Assembly: GCF_024294785.1 (NCBI RefSeq)
Contig: NZ_JANCLT010000002.1
Location: forward strand, 248,001-312,000
Length of the DNA: 64,000 nucleotides
Source: Ectobacillus ponti
GTDB taxonomy: Bacteria; Bacillota; Bacilli; Bacillales; Bacillaceae_G
Direction: 5' to 3'
A program made the position numbers and the translations under genes. The notes under the pieces were generated by a model, which had not been told where the DNA came from, ran no database searches, and worked only from the letters and a program-made list of their open reading frames with translations. Below are positions 42,881 to 51,078 of this stretch, piece by piece. Every line of letters starts with the position of its first letter. Position 1 is the first letter of the stretch.

Positions 42881-43992
42881 TGGGAAAAATTCAAATTTCA
42901 GCCTTCCAATTTTTTATCCTTGTGTTTATGTTCATTATCAGTAGCTCCACCCTGCTCATCCCGCATCTGGTCACTCCCTATGCCAAGCAGGATGTTTGGC
43001 TGTCCGCAGCAGTCGCAACAGCGGCCTCCCTCCCACTGCTGCTGCTGTATATCAGCCTGGCCAAACGACATCCGGGGCTGCCGCTGACACAGTGCACGGA
43101 ACGCATTCTGGGGAGGACATTGGGAAAAGCAGTCTCTGCCCTGTTCTGCTTCTATTTCATCCTGATCACATGCGGGCTCATCCGCCAGGTCGGCGATATG
43201 CTGACAACGCTGATTTTGGCGGACACCCCGATTCATGCGGTGGAGTGCCTGTTTGTGACCGGCATTGTCATGGGCGTGCGGCTTGGATTGGAGTCTTGGG
43301 TCCGAAGTGCAGAGATTTTCTTCCCATGGGTGATTCTTCTGACGGCGGCACTCGTGGCCAGCCTGCTTCCGCTCATTGATTTTGACAAGCTGATGCCTAT
43401 GTTTGAAGCAAAGCCGGGTGCCGTGATCCGCGGTTCCATCACCATTTTTGGCGTTCCCTTTCTTGACCTCGTTATTTTTTTGATGATCGCACCCTATGTG
43501 AAAACGTTCAAGGGCATGAAGCGCGGATTTCTATATGGTGTCCTTGCCGGCAGCAGCATCTTGGTTTTCATCACCATCCTGACACCGCTCGTGATTGGCG
43601 TGGCCATGACCGAGCAAACCTTGTATCCGGTCTATGTGCTGGCGCAAAAGGTAAGCATCGGCAACTTCATTCAGCGAATTGAAGTGGTGGTGGGCGGCAT
43701 TTGGTTTATTACCATGTTTTTCAAAATCATCATCTGCTTTCATGCCACTATGCTCGGGCTTGCCGACCTGTTTGATCTGAAGAATTATCAGACCTTGACA
43801 CTTCCTTTCGGCATGTTCAGCATTCCTTTCTCCCTGCTGATGTTCAAGGGGCTCATCAGCTTTATGGAGTTTGTCTCGGAAATTTGGACGCTGAGCGTAT
43901 TGCTGTACGGGCTCATTCTGCCGCTGCTGCTGCTGGCGGCAGACATGTGGCGTAAGCGGCGGAGAAAGGGGGCTGCCGCGGATGCCGGATAA
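42880..43992 (+). CDS. gerB: Germinant receptor B subunit 1 (GerAB/ArcD/ProY permease family)
   Basis: 370 residues, about ten membrane segments. GerAB signatures are ISAFQFFILVFMFIISSS, IPHLVTPYAKQDVWLSA and the terminal region LPFGMFSIPFSLLMF. Member of the APC-type transporter fold; binds the nutrient germinant. The ATG at 42880 overlaps the preceding stop codon; a GTG at 42877 is the alternative. Confidence 0.93.
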   Translation: MGKIQISAFQFFILVFMFIISSSTLLIPHLVTPYAKQDVWLSAAVATAASLPLLLLYISLAKRHPGLPLTQCTERILGRTLGKAVSALFCFYFILITCGLIRQVGDMLTTLILADTPIHAVECLFVTGIVMGVRLGLESWVRSAEIFFPWVILLTAALVASLLPLIDFDKLMPMFEAKPGAVIRGSITIFGVPFLDLVIFLMIAPYVKTFKGMKRGFLYGVLAGSSILVFITILTPLVIGVAMTEQTLYPVYVLAQKVSIGNFIQRIEVVVGGIWFITMFFKIIICFHATMLGLADLFDLKNYQTLTLPFGMFSIPFSLLMFKGLISFMEFVSEIWTLSVLLYGLILPLLLLAADMWRKRRRKGAAADAG

Positions 43993-45079
43993 AATAGGTC
44001 CCTGGCAGCTGTTTGTCCTCATCTTCCTGTTTGAAATCGGCAGCGCCGCTGTGGTGAATCTCGGCATGGATGCCAAGCAGGACGCCTGGCTTGCCATCCT
44101 GCTTGGCATGGGCACAGGCTTGCTGTTGTTTCTGCTGTACAGCTATCTGTATCTGCAGCATGATGGACAGCCGCTGACCGTATTTGCCCGCCGGCTGCTC
44201 GGCAAGCATCTTGGCTGGCTGCTCGGCTTTGTCTACGTGCTCTATTTCTTTTATATCTCAGCCAGGGTGCTGCGGGATTTCTCCGAGCTGCTTGTCACCT
44301 CCACCTTAAATCAGACTCCCATCAGCGCGGCTGCCGCCCTCATGATGATCGTCGTCGGCTGGGCTGCTTATCATGGCATCGAGGTCATTGGCCGGACAAG
44401 TCAGATTTTTGCTGTTGTGTTGGTTGTGCTTGTGCTGATTGGAGCGCTTGCCCTGCTGTCTTCAGATGTGCTGCATCCTGAGAACCTTGCCCCTGTGCTG
44501 GAGAATGGCTGGCTGCCAGTCCTCAAAACGGCTTTCCCTCTTACCGCAACCTTTCCTTTCGGCGAAACGGTTGTGTTTCTCATGCTGCTGCCGGCTCTGT
44601 ATGACAAAACCAAAGCCAGACAAATTGGGATGCTCGCGATTCTCATAAGCGGCCTGACGCTTTGCCTGATTGTAATAGCCAACATTATGGTATTAGGAGC
44701 ATCCAAGGCCAGCCTCGAACAATTCCCGCTGCTGAAAACCGTCGGCAAGGTGCACCTTGCCGATACGCTGCAGCGCCTGGACGTAATTGCCATTTCCCTG
44801 CTGATTATCGGCGGCTTTTTCAAGGTGCTCCTCTTCTTCTACGCGGGGCTGCTCGGCACGAAGGATTTGTTTCATATTCAACAAAAAAAATGGATGACCC
44901 TCCTGACCGTCCTGCTGACAGCCGCGTCGGTCATCTACTCTGTGAAAATGTCAGCCAGCTTTGCGGACCATATTGAAATTGGGCTGCAAATCGTTCCCTA
45001 CTATATGCATGTTCCCCTTCAGGCGGCTGTTCCGCTCCTTCTGGCAGCGTTGACCTTCCTGAAGCAGCGGATCCGCTGA
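43982..45079 (+). CDS. gerB: Germinant receptor B subunit 2 (GerAB/ArcD/ProY permease family)
   Basis: 365 residues, about ten membrane segments, same family as the gene before it but clearly diverged: IGPWQLFVLIFLFEIGSAAV, MDAKQDAWLAILLG, LHYFFYISARVLRDF-like YFFYISARVLRDFSELLV. It starts at ATG 43982, 11 nt inside the end of B1, with GGGGG upstream. A second B subunit in one receptor operon could give the receptor a second germinant or an alternative pairing with A and C. Confidence 0.9.
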   Translation: MPDKIGPWQLFVLIFLFEIGSAAVVNLGMDAKQDAWLAILLGMGTGLLLFLLYSYLYLQHDGQPLTVFARRLLGKHLGWLLGFVYVLYFFYISARVLRDFSELLVTSTLNQTPISAAAALMMIVVGWAAYHGIEVIGRTSQIFAVVLVVLVLIGALALLSSDVLHPENLAPVLENGWLPVLKTAFPLTATFPFGETVVFLMLLPALYDKTKARQIGMLAILISGLTLCLIVIANIMVLGASKASLEQFPLLKTVGKVHLADTLQRLDVIAISLLIIGGFFKVLLFFYAGLLGTKDLFHIQQKKWMTLLTVLLTAASVIYSVKMSASFADHIEIGLQIVPYYMHVPLQAAVPLLLAALTFLKQRIR

Positions 45080-45145
45080 GTCATGTCTCCCCTCTTTCCT
45101 CCATACATTATGAAAAGAAATCCATATAGGGAGAGGGGCGTTGCT

Positions 45146-45961
45146 ATGATATCACCGTGGGAAGAGCACTTATTTTGGCTGGAAGTTCTGCAGGATCACG
45201 CTTACTTTGTCCGGGATCACCTTTCTCCGTCTGAAGCACAATGGGTACAGGCGGCCCAGCAATATATCCAGGCTTTTGAAGGTGTGCTGCAGCGGCTGCA
45301 GCAGCTTGACCCCCATTTGGACGTCAGCCACCCGGATATGCAGGAGCTGGCGAAGGCTGCCTGGCCGGCTGCCAGCGGCTATTACCAGCTGGAGGGGCAG
45401 CTGCAAAAGCTGCGGATTGCCAACCAAATCAATCTGAATCTGACTCCAACCTATCTCAATGGCACACTTGGCGAAAATCAGGAGTATCTGCGGATGCTGC
45501 CCTATATGGCCCAAGGACGGACAGCGCCGCTGCAGCCGCTTGTTGATGTATTGGACCTATGGCTGGAGGACCAGCTCGGGCATGCTGTGCTGCTGCGCAA
45601 TGTGCTGGACCCATCCGAGGGTTCCCTGATTCGCATCCTGGACGGATACATCGCCCGCTTTCAATCCTATCTGCTTCAGAATCATCATATGCGGAAATTT
45701 CTTCGCTTTACGGAGCCGAACTTCCCGCGCCAGACAGCACTTGCTCTCGAGGTCGGGCAAACTACGCTGGAGATGAACGGGATGATTCAGCAGACGGTTG
45801 CGCGATTCCGGAACACAGAGGTGCTTTCGCGGACAACGCTGCGCTTTTTGGAGCACCATTTTCCGGAGACCTGCTATTTTGTAAAAAAGCTGGCATTCTA
45901 TGCGCCGGCTTTGCAGGAGGCAGCCTCCGCGTGCTCCCTGCGGCGGCCCTCCTTTTCATAA
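45146..45961 (+). CDS. DUF2935 protein (two ferritin-like helical repeats)
   Basis: About 271 residues. Opens SPWEEHLFWLEVLQDHAYFV; a second related half has LEDQLGHAVLLRNVLDPSEG near residue 145. The His/Glu pairs in both halves suggest a metal-binding four-helix fold, as predicted for DUF2935. Function unknown; common in spore formers. ATG 45146 follows GAGAGGGG. It is 66 nt after the ger operon and may be co-transcribed. Confidence 0.88.
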   Translation: MISPWEEHLFWLEVLQDHAYFVRDHLSPSEAQWVQAAQQYIQAFEGVLQRLQQLDPHLDVSHPDMQELAKAAWPAASGYYQLEGQLQKLRIANQINLNLTPTYLNGTLGENQEYLRMLPYMAQGRTAPLQPLVDVLDLWLEDQLGHAVLLRNVLDPSEGSLIRILDGYIARFQSYLLQNHHMRKFLRFTEPNFPRQTALALEVGQTTLEMNGMIQQTVARFRNTEVLSRTTLRFLEHHFPETCYFVKKLAFYAPALQEAASACSLRRPSFS

Positions 45962-46012
45962 AAGGAGGCAGCTGGCACAAGGTCGAATTATTTGAAGAAA
46001 GGAGGGAGAAGC

Positions 46013-46735
46013 ATGCAAGAACTTGATACGTTAGCCCGCTGGATCCGGGAGGCGCAGCATATGGCTGTGCTGACGGGGGCCGGCATGAGCACAGAAAGCG
46101 GCGTGCCGGACTTTCGTTCCAGCAAAGGCCTGTGGACGAAATTTGATCCTTTTGTCGTTTCCCATGTCGACACGCTGGAGCAAAACTACGAGGCGTTTCA
46201 GGAGTTTTATGCGTTTCGCATCCGGGAGCTTGCCAAGGTGGAGCCGAACGCGGGACATCGTGTGCTGGCCCGCTGGCAGCAGGACGGCCTGCTGCAGTTC
46301 TTGGCCACACAGAACGTGGAGAACCTGCAGCAGCGCGCCGGGAGCCCGGAGGTGACGCACCTGCACGGCAATCTGCTGAAGATTCATTGCCATATGTGCG
46401 GGCTGCCGGCCACACGGGAGGACTTCCTGGAGCTGGCGCCTTGCCGGGACTGCAGCGGCGTGCTGCGGCCGGACATCACCCTATTTGGGGAAATGCTGCC
46501 CGAAGCGGCCTGGAGCCGGGCCTTCCAGGAGATTTCCCGCTCGGATTTGCTGCTCGTCATCGGCACAAGCCTGCAGGTATCGCCGGTGAACCAGCTGCCG
46601 CAAGCGGCTGGGGGACGGGTTGCCATCCTCAATTTGGATGAAACTCCGTTTGACCGCCAGTTTGACCTCATTTTGCGCGGCAAGGCCGGCGAGGTGCTGC
46701 AGCAGGTGGAGGAACGGCTGCGCGCTCAGGCTTAG
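46013..46735 (+). CDS. Sir2-family NAD-dependent protein deacylase (sirtuin)
   Basis: 240 residues. NAD-binding VLTGAGMSTESGVPDFRSS, catalytic His in VTHLHGN, four zinc Cys (CHMC and CRDC), VIGTSLQVSP and LNLDETP. Odd point: the nucleotide-site motif reads TQNVENL, with Glu where nearly all sirtuins have Asp (TQNIDGL). Activity may be changed. ATG 46013 follows AAAGGAGG. Last gene of the plus-strand block; the next region is a repeat array. Confidence 0.92.
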   Translation: MQELDTLARWIREAQHMAVLTGAGMSTESGVPDFRSSKGLWTKFDPFVVSHVDTLEQNYEAFQEFYAFRIRELAKVEPNAGHRVLARWQQDGLLQFLATQNVENLQQRAGSPEVTHLHGNLLKIHCHMCGLPATREDFLELAPCRDCSGVLRPDITLFGEMLPEAAWSRAFQEISRSDLLLVIGTSLQVSPVNQLPQAAGGRVAILNLDETPFDRQFDLILRGKAGEVLQQVEERLRAQA

Positions 46736-46757
46736 TAGATCGGCTGCTTCCGTGTGA

Positions 46758-46970
46758 TTCCCGACACTCGCGCGGAGTTATCTACAAATCGGAGGCTCTT
46801 TCCTACAATTCAGCAGGCGCTTCCTACAAATTGGACGCCCTTTCCTGCAATTCAGCTAGTTTCCCGACACTCGCGCGGAGTTTTCTACAATTCGGAGGCT
46901 CTTTCCTACAATTCAGAAGACGTTTCCTACAATTCAAACGCCCTTTCCTGCAATTCAGCCAGTTTTCCGG
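46758..46970. repeat. Degenerate 20-21-nt tandem repeats, locus B, with a 103-bp duplication
   Basis: About nine units of the TTTCCTACAATTCAG type found at 38091-38255. Here five consecutive units form a larger block that is duplicated in tandem: TTCCCGACACTCGCGCGGAG begins at both 46758 and 46861, exactly 103 bp apart, and the following units (TCTACAA..TCGGAGGCTC, TTTCCTACAATTCAG, TTTCCTGCAATTCAGC) repeat in the same order. Located between the convergent sirtuin and spoIID genes. Confidence 0.85.
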
Positions 46971-46993
46971 CGCGGGCTGTCCTACCATTCTCC

Positions 46994-47022
46994 ACAAAAA
47001 TAACCGGGCCCTTGGCCCGGTT
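46994..47022 (-). terminator. Terminator after spoIID
   Basis: Perfect 9-bp stem AACCGGGCC/GGCCCGGTT (47002-47010 with 47014-47022) followed on the minus strand by ATTTTTGTGG. It shares two bases with the spoIID stop codon. Confidence 0.88.
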
Positions 47023-48028
47023 ATCGCTTTGCTGTCAGCTTCTGTTCGTATTGACTGACGCTTGTAATCTCAATTCCTTGATAGTAGTGCTTCACGATAT
47101 CCTGATAGTTCTTTCCTTCCTTCGCCATCCCGTTGGCCCCGTACTGGCTCATGCCGACGCCATGGCCGTAGCCCCGCGTCGTCACAATCACCTTGTCGCC
47201 GGACTGCTTCCAGGTAAAATCAGCGGAGCGCAAATCCAGCTTCTCACGCACTTCCCGGCCGCTCAGCTTTTTCCCGCCGAAGTCGACCGTCTTCACCCGG
47301 CCTGCGCTTGTTTTCTCGGTCACTTTTCCAATGGTCTGCACGCCAAGCAGCTTCTGAAATTGGGAAACGGAGAACTCCTTTTCCATCTCAAATTTCGGCA
47401 CATCCTTATCCCACGGACTGGCAACGCTGCGCAGGTATGGGTACGGGCTGCCCCAATAGTCCTCTGAGTTTTCAGTCTGGCCGTTGCTCATGGAGAAGAA
47501 GAATGCAGTGATCAAATCCCCGTGGTAAGAGAGCACCTGGCCGGCTGTCCCTTGGACGGCCTCTTGGATGCGCTTCATCTTCCAATCATAGTCTTTGCCC
47601 CAGGCCTCCTTCAGCTCCTCCGTGCTGCGGTACACTTGGTCGGCGACTGTGTCCGTCACATTCGCCTTGTTTGCTGACAGCGGGCTGCCGAGCATCTTGC
47701 GCAATACATATGTACGGGCGGTGAGGGCCTGCGCCTTCAGTGCCTCAAGCTCAAAGTTGGCTGGCATTTCCGCGGAGATGACACCGGCTACGTATTGCTC
47801 AAGCGGCACCGTTTCCACCTTGTTCTGCTTGGTCCGGAGCACGGCGACTGCTATGTTGCTTTGCACGGCGGCCGGCGCAGCTGAAGCGGCAGCTCCCGGT
47901 GCAGCGGCCGGCGGGGCGGCCCGTTCCTTTGTCTTCGCGTGGAATGGCAGCACCAGCAGACTTGGCACGATGATGACAAGGGCGATGAGGAAGGTAATCA
48001 GCAGGAAAATGGGCTTGTTTTTTTTCAT
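47021..48028 (-). CDS. spoIID: Stage II sporulation protein D (peptidoglycan lytic transglycosylase)
   Basis: About 335 residues. N-terminal membrane segment (about 5-30), an Ala/Pro-rich linker, then the SpoIID domain: [20 protein letters not shown] (with the catalytic Glu), [16 protein letters not shown] and [20 protein letters not shown]. Degrades denuded glycan strands during engulfment. ATG 48028 follows CGGAGG; the frame runs to 48043. It stands downstream of murA as in B. subtilis. Confidence 0.96.
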   Translation of the reverse strand: MKKNKPIFLLITFLIALVIIVPSLLVLPFHAKTKERAAPPAAAPGAAASAAPAAVQSNIAVAVLRTKQNKVETVPLEQYVAGVISAEMPANFELEALKAQALTARTYVLRKMLGSPLSANKANVTDTVADQVYRSTEELKEAWGKDYDWKMKRIQEAVQGTAGQVLSYHGDLITAFFFSMSNGQTENSEDYWGSPYPYLRSVASPWDKDVPKFEMEKEFSVSQFQKLLGVQTIGKVTEKTSAGRVKTVDFGGKKLSGREVREKLDLRSADFTWKQSGDKVIVTTRGYGHGVGMSQYGANGMAKEGKNYQDIVKHYYQGIEITSVSQYEQKLTAKR

Positions 48029-48120
48029 AGAAACCTCCGTCATCGGATTCTCTTTACGTTTTATTGTATGGAATGGGACAAGTATTTAGAACAGAAACCG
48101 CAGGCGGCCCGTTCCTGCTC

Positions 48121-48183
48121 TCTCTTGGTCAATTTCCACAGTCTCTTGGTCAGTTTGCGCAGTCTCTTGGTCAATTCTCGTAC
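48121..48183. repeat. Three 21-nt tandem repeats (TCTCTTGGTCA type)
   Basis: TCTCTTGGTCA(A/G)TTT.C.CAG occurs at 48121, 48142 and 48163 with a period of exactly 21 nt; the third is degenerate at its end. A different unit from the repeats at 38 and 46.8 kb but with the same period. It lies 92 bp upstream of the spoIID start. The rest of the 48029-48352 gap holds no gene I can support. Confidence 0.8.
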
Positions 48184-48352
48184 ACCGCGGCTCCCCAGCA
48201 CGGAAAATTTTCAAAATTCTTCCGAATGGCTGCATATTCCTTGCGATTTTTGCCCATAACGATAGTGTGAAGCTCTTCTCGATTGAAGGGACGGCACCAA
48301 ATGCCCGGTTTCCCCCTCCGAAGCGCGAGGTGCCGTGACACACAAACAGCAC

Positions 48353-48419
48353 AAGGGCCGACTTCCACTGGAAGCGGCCCTTGGCATAAAAAAAACAGCC
48401 CTATGTCTCATAGAGCTGT
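48353..48419 (-). terminator. Terminator after murA, followed by a second hairpin
   Basis: First hairpin: ACAGCCCTATG/CATAGAGCTGT (48395-48405 with 48409-48419, one mismatch), followed on the minus strand by TTTTTTTATG, a strong terminator. Second hairpin: AAGGGCCG..CGGCCCTT (48353-48382) just beyond it, without a clear U-run. Confidence 0.85.
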
Positions 48420-48426
48420 CGTGACC

Positions 48427-49737
48427 TTACGCATGAAGGTCAGATACTTGTTGTTCCGGCTGCACTTGTTGCGGCTTATCGCTGACACGTTCGATGTCGG
48501 CGCCAAGCGCGGCAAGCTTGCCATGGAAGTTTACGTAGCCGCGGTCCAGATGCTTCAGCTCTGTCACACGCGTATAGCCTTCAGAAGCTGCGAGGCCGGC
48601 CAGAATCAATGCGGCTGCTGCACGCAAATCTGTTGCCGCCACTTCCGCCCCCTGCAAATCACACGGTCCGTTCATGATGACGGCACGTCCCTCGATCTTA
48701 ATATCCGCGTTCATGCGGCGGAATTCTTCCACGTGCATGAAACGGTTCTCGAATACCGTTTCCGTAATCATGCTGGTTCCGCCCGCCTTCAACAGAAGAG
48801 CCATCATCTGGGACTGCATATCAGTCGGGAAGCCCGGGTGCGGCATTGTTTTAATATCCACAGCCTTCAAACGCTCCGGCCCGATGACACGGACGCCTTC
48901 TTCCTCTTCGATAATGGTAACGCCCATCTCTTCCATCTTCGCCGTGATGGAGCTCAAGTGCTCCGGAACTGCATTTTCAATCAAGACGTTTCCGCCTGTA
49001 ATCGCGGCAGCCACCATAAATGTTCCTGCTTCCACGCGGTCAGGAATAACGTGGTGCTGTGTGCCATATAATGTATCGACGCCTTCGATGCGGATCGTTC
49101 CCGTACCGGCGCCGCGCACCTTCGCGCCCATTCCATTCAGGAAGTTCGCCAGGTCCACGATTTCCGGTTCCTTCGCGGCATTTTCAATCACCGTTGTCCC
49201 TTGCGCCAGCACAGCTGCGGACATGATGTTTTCTGTCGCTCCGACACTCGGGAAATCTAAGTAAATCTTGGCTCCGTGAAGTCTTCCGTCCACATATGCC
49301 TCCACAAAACCATTCCCAACCTTTACCTTGGCACCCATGGCTTCAAAGCCCTTCAAATGCTGGTCGATTGGGCGTGAACCGATGGCGCAGCCGCCTGGCA
49401 GCGCAATACGCGCGCGTCCTTTGCGGGCCAAAAGCGGTCCCATCACCAATACAGATGCACGCATTTTCCGTACATATTCAAATGGCGCCTCGATGTTCAG
49501 TTCCTTCGATGCATCAATAATGACTTGGCCGTTCTCGAACGCGACATCACAGTTCAAATGGCGCAGCACTTCATTAATTGTATATACATCGGAAAGAGCA
49601 GGTACATCACATATTACATTTTTTCCGTCACTAGCTAATAAGGCTGCAGCGATTACAGGCAAAACAGCATTCTTGGCGCCTTCCACACGCACTGTGCCGT
49701 TCAACCTTCTTCCGCCACGGACGATGATCTTTTCCAA
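48427..49737 (-). CDS. murA: UDP-N-acetylglucosamine 1-carboxyvinyltransferase
   Basis: 436 residues. First committed enzyme of peptidoglycan synthesis: transfers enolpyruvate from PEP to UDP-GlcNAc. [13 protein letters not shown] near the N-terminus and the active-site Cys117 in [13 protein letters not shown] (the fosfomycin target). Start is TTG at 49737, with GGAGGGG six bases upstream; no ATG fits. Context ywmB-murA-spoIID identifies it as MurAA rather than the second copy many Firmicutes have. Confidence 0.97.
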   Translation of the reverse strand: MEKIIVRGGRRLNGTVRVEGAKNAVLPVIAAALLASDGKNVICDVPALSDVYTINEVLRHLNCDVAFENGQVIIDASKELNIEAPFEYVRKMRASVLVMGPLLARKGRARIALPGGCAIGSRPIDQHLKGFEAMGAKVKVGNGFVEAYVDGRLHGAKIYLDFPSVGATENIMSAAVLAQGTTVIENAAKEPEIVDLANFLNGMGAKVRGAGTGTIRIEGVDTLYGTQHHVIPDRVEAGTFMVAAAITGGNVLIENAVPEHLSSITAKMEEMGVTIIEEEEGVRVIGPERLKAVDIKTMPHPGFPTDMQSQMMALLLKAGGTSMITETVFENRFMHVEEFRRMNADIKIEGRAVIMNGPCDLQGAEVAATDLRAAAALILAGLAASEGYTRVTELKHLDRGYVNFHGKLAALGADIERVSDKPQQVQPEQQVSDLHA

Positions 49738-49776
49738 GTTATTCCCCTCCGTGTCCTAGGTTTTATCCATTTATCA

Positions 49777-50490
49777 TCAATATTCAGATGTTATAATCGG
49801 TGTGCCTACCACAACAGCCGTCTTATCTCCAGCGCTGCGCAAGGCGACCTGCACATTGATTTTCTCTCTATTCACTATAAGAGCATCATTCCACTCCCCA
49901 GTATATGCGGAGACCGAGACAAATGCCATTTCCTCTAGTTGCTCAATGGGCTTCGCCGATAAATCTTTCAGTATTTCACCAGCTTGTTTTTGCAAAACAC
50001 CTTTAATCTTATCACCCATTTCGCCCCAAGCACAAGTATAAATTGTAGGTTTTTGGCTAAAAATTTCGCCAGTTCTCCGTACAATGGCTTCATCCCATTT
50101 TGTCCCTTTTGCTTCATAGAGGATAAAGGTTCTGTCCTTAGTATTCACGTTTGCCCAGGTTACAACCAGTCTTTCTTCATAGCCGGGAAACTTTTTTACA
50201 GCCTCGGCTTTATACCCTTCCTGCGATTGCTCCACATTCCACCGCTCCGCGCCTGCCTTCCGCTTCAGCTCATCCAGCAGCTGATGAAAAGACCGCTCGT
50301 CATGCACCTGTTCTGTTTCTGCCTTCGCAAGCCAGGACCACTTTTGGACATGCACACCATTCTTCTCCAACACCCGCACCATCGTTTGCAGCTTCTGTTC
50401 CGGCTTCATGGCTTTTGTCTGTTGATAGCCGGCAAAGCATATGACAATCCCCACCATGAGGATGAATACGACCTGTACATACTTTTTCAC
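49777..50490 (-). CDS. ywmB: YwmB family protein (TATA-box-binding-like fold), secreted or membrane-anchored
   Basis: 237 residues. One N-terminal hydrophobic segment (about 5-22, VQVVFILMVGIVICFAGYQQ) as signal or anchor, then a YwmB-like domain. It matches YwmB by position directly upstream of murA and by length. Function unknown. GTG start at 50490 with GGGAGGGG upstream. Confidence 0.88.
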   Translation of the reverse strand: MKKYVQVVFILMVGIVICFAGYQQTKAMKPEQKLQTMVRVLEKNGVHVQKWSWLAKAETEQVHDERSFHQLLDELKRKAGAERWNVEQSQEGYKAEAVKKFPGYEERLVVTWANVNTKDRTFILYEAKGTKWDEAIVRRTGEIFSQKPTIYTCAWGEMGDKIKGVLQKQAGEILKDLSAKPIEQLEEMAFVSVSAYTGEWNDALIVNREKINVQVALRSAGDKTAVVVGTPIITSEY

Positions 50491-50556
50491 TGCAACCCCT
50501 CCCTTGTACTACCATTCTTGACGGGAACAGGAGGGGGCATACTCGACAAAAGCCGC

Positions 50557-50790
50557 CTACTTCAGCAGGTATGTCAGGCTGTTGGAATAGCCCAGGTAGT
50601 CCAGAAAAAAGCTGCTGACAGCCGAGCCGATCGCAATGGTCAGAAGAATCAGCAGAACTCTCGCCTGCACGACCTTCCCCTTTTTGAGCAGCGCTTCATA
50701 ATTGAGCGCCTGCAGCGCCCACCAGGTAAGGGTAATAAACAGTAAATGCACAAGAATGGCAATCAGTGCATGTTGACCCAGAAATTGCAA
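50557..50790 (-). CDS. ywzB: DUF1146 membrane protein (YwzB)
   Basis: 77 residues, two membrane segments (about 10-30 and 44-66). Matches the DUF1146/YwzB family in size, LLFITLTWWALQALNYEAL and place upstream of ywmB. Function unknown. TTG start at 50790 with AAGGAGG eight bases upstream. Confidence 0.9.
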   Translation of the reverse strand: MQFLGQHALIAILVHLLFITLTWWALQALNYEALLKKGKVVQARVLLILLTIAIGSAVSSFFLDYLGYSNSLTYLLK

Positions 50791-50839
50791 CGTATGTTCC
50801 TCCTTTCTAAGCTTTTTCTATGGAAAAGGTGTAAACACG

Positions 50840-51008
50840 AAAAAACCAAACCCCTCTTTTTCATCGGGGCGTAAGTGGACATAACCTTGCGGAGAGCGGT
50901 CAAACCACAATATGCCTCCTCGCCGGCTGGTTTGACAGTGCTTCGGCAGAACGAAGCGGACACATGCAGGCTGTCTCACCCAGTTCCCCTTTTGATGAGG
51001 GTAAGGTC
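50840..51008 (-). ncRNA. Unassigned structured RNA or leader between nuoN and ywzB
   Basis: On the minus strand, after the nuo terminator, about 170 nt without an open frame contain several hairpins: CTG..CAG near 50985, GCTTCG/CGAAGC (50940-50957), GTCAAACC/GGTTTGAC (50899-50936) and a final CCCC..GGGG stem followed by TTTGGTTTTTT (50840-50870), a terminator. It could be a cis-regulator of ywzB-ywmB or a small RNA. It does not fit a riboswitch class I know. Confidence 0.45.
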
Positions 51009-51023
51009 ATGGTTGTTTTTATG

Positions 51024-51057
51024 TAAAAAAGGCCAACCTCAAGAGATGAGGCCAGCC
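51024..51057 (-). terminator. Terminator of the nuo operon
   Basis: GGCTGGCCTCA pairs with TGAGGTTGGCC (three G-U pairs that form only in the minus-strand RNA), followed by TTTTTTACAT. Located 21 bases after the nuoN stop codon. Confidence 0.85.
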
Positions 51058-51078
51058 CCGATTATAGCACGTTTGTTG

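Noticed and set aside
50840-51008. Cobalamin riboswitch, because of GGGAA..GGTG in the minus strand
   Set aside because: The downstream GCCACTGT-like part and the B12-box are absent.
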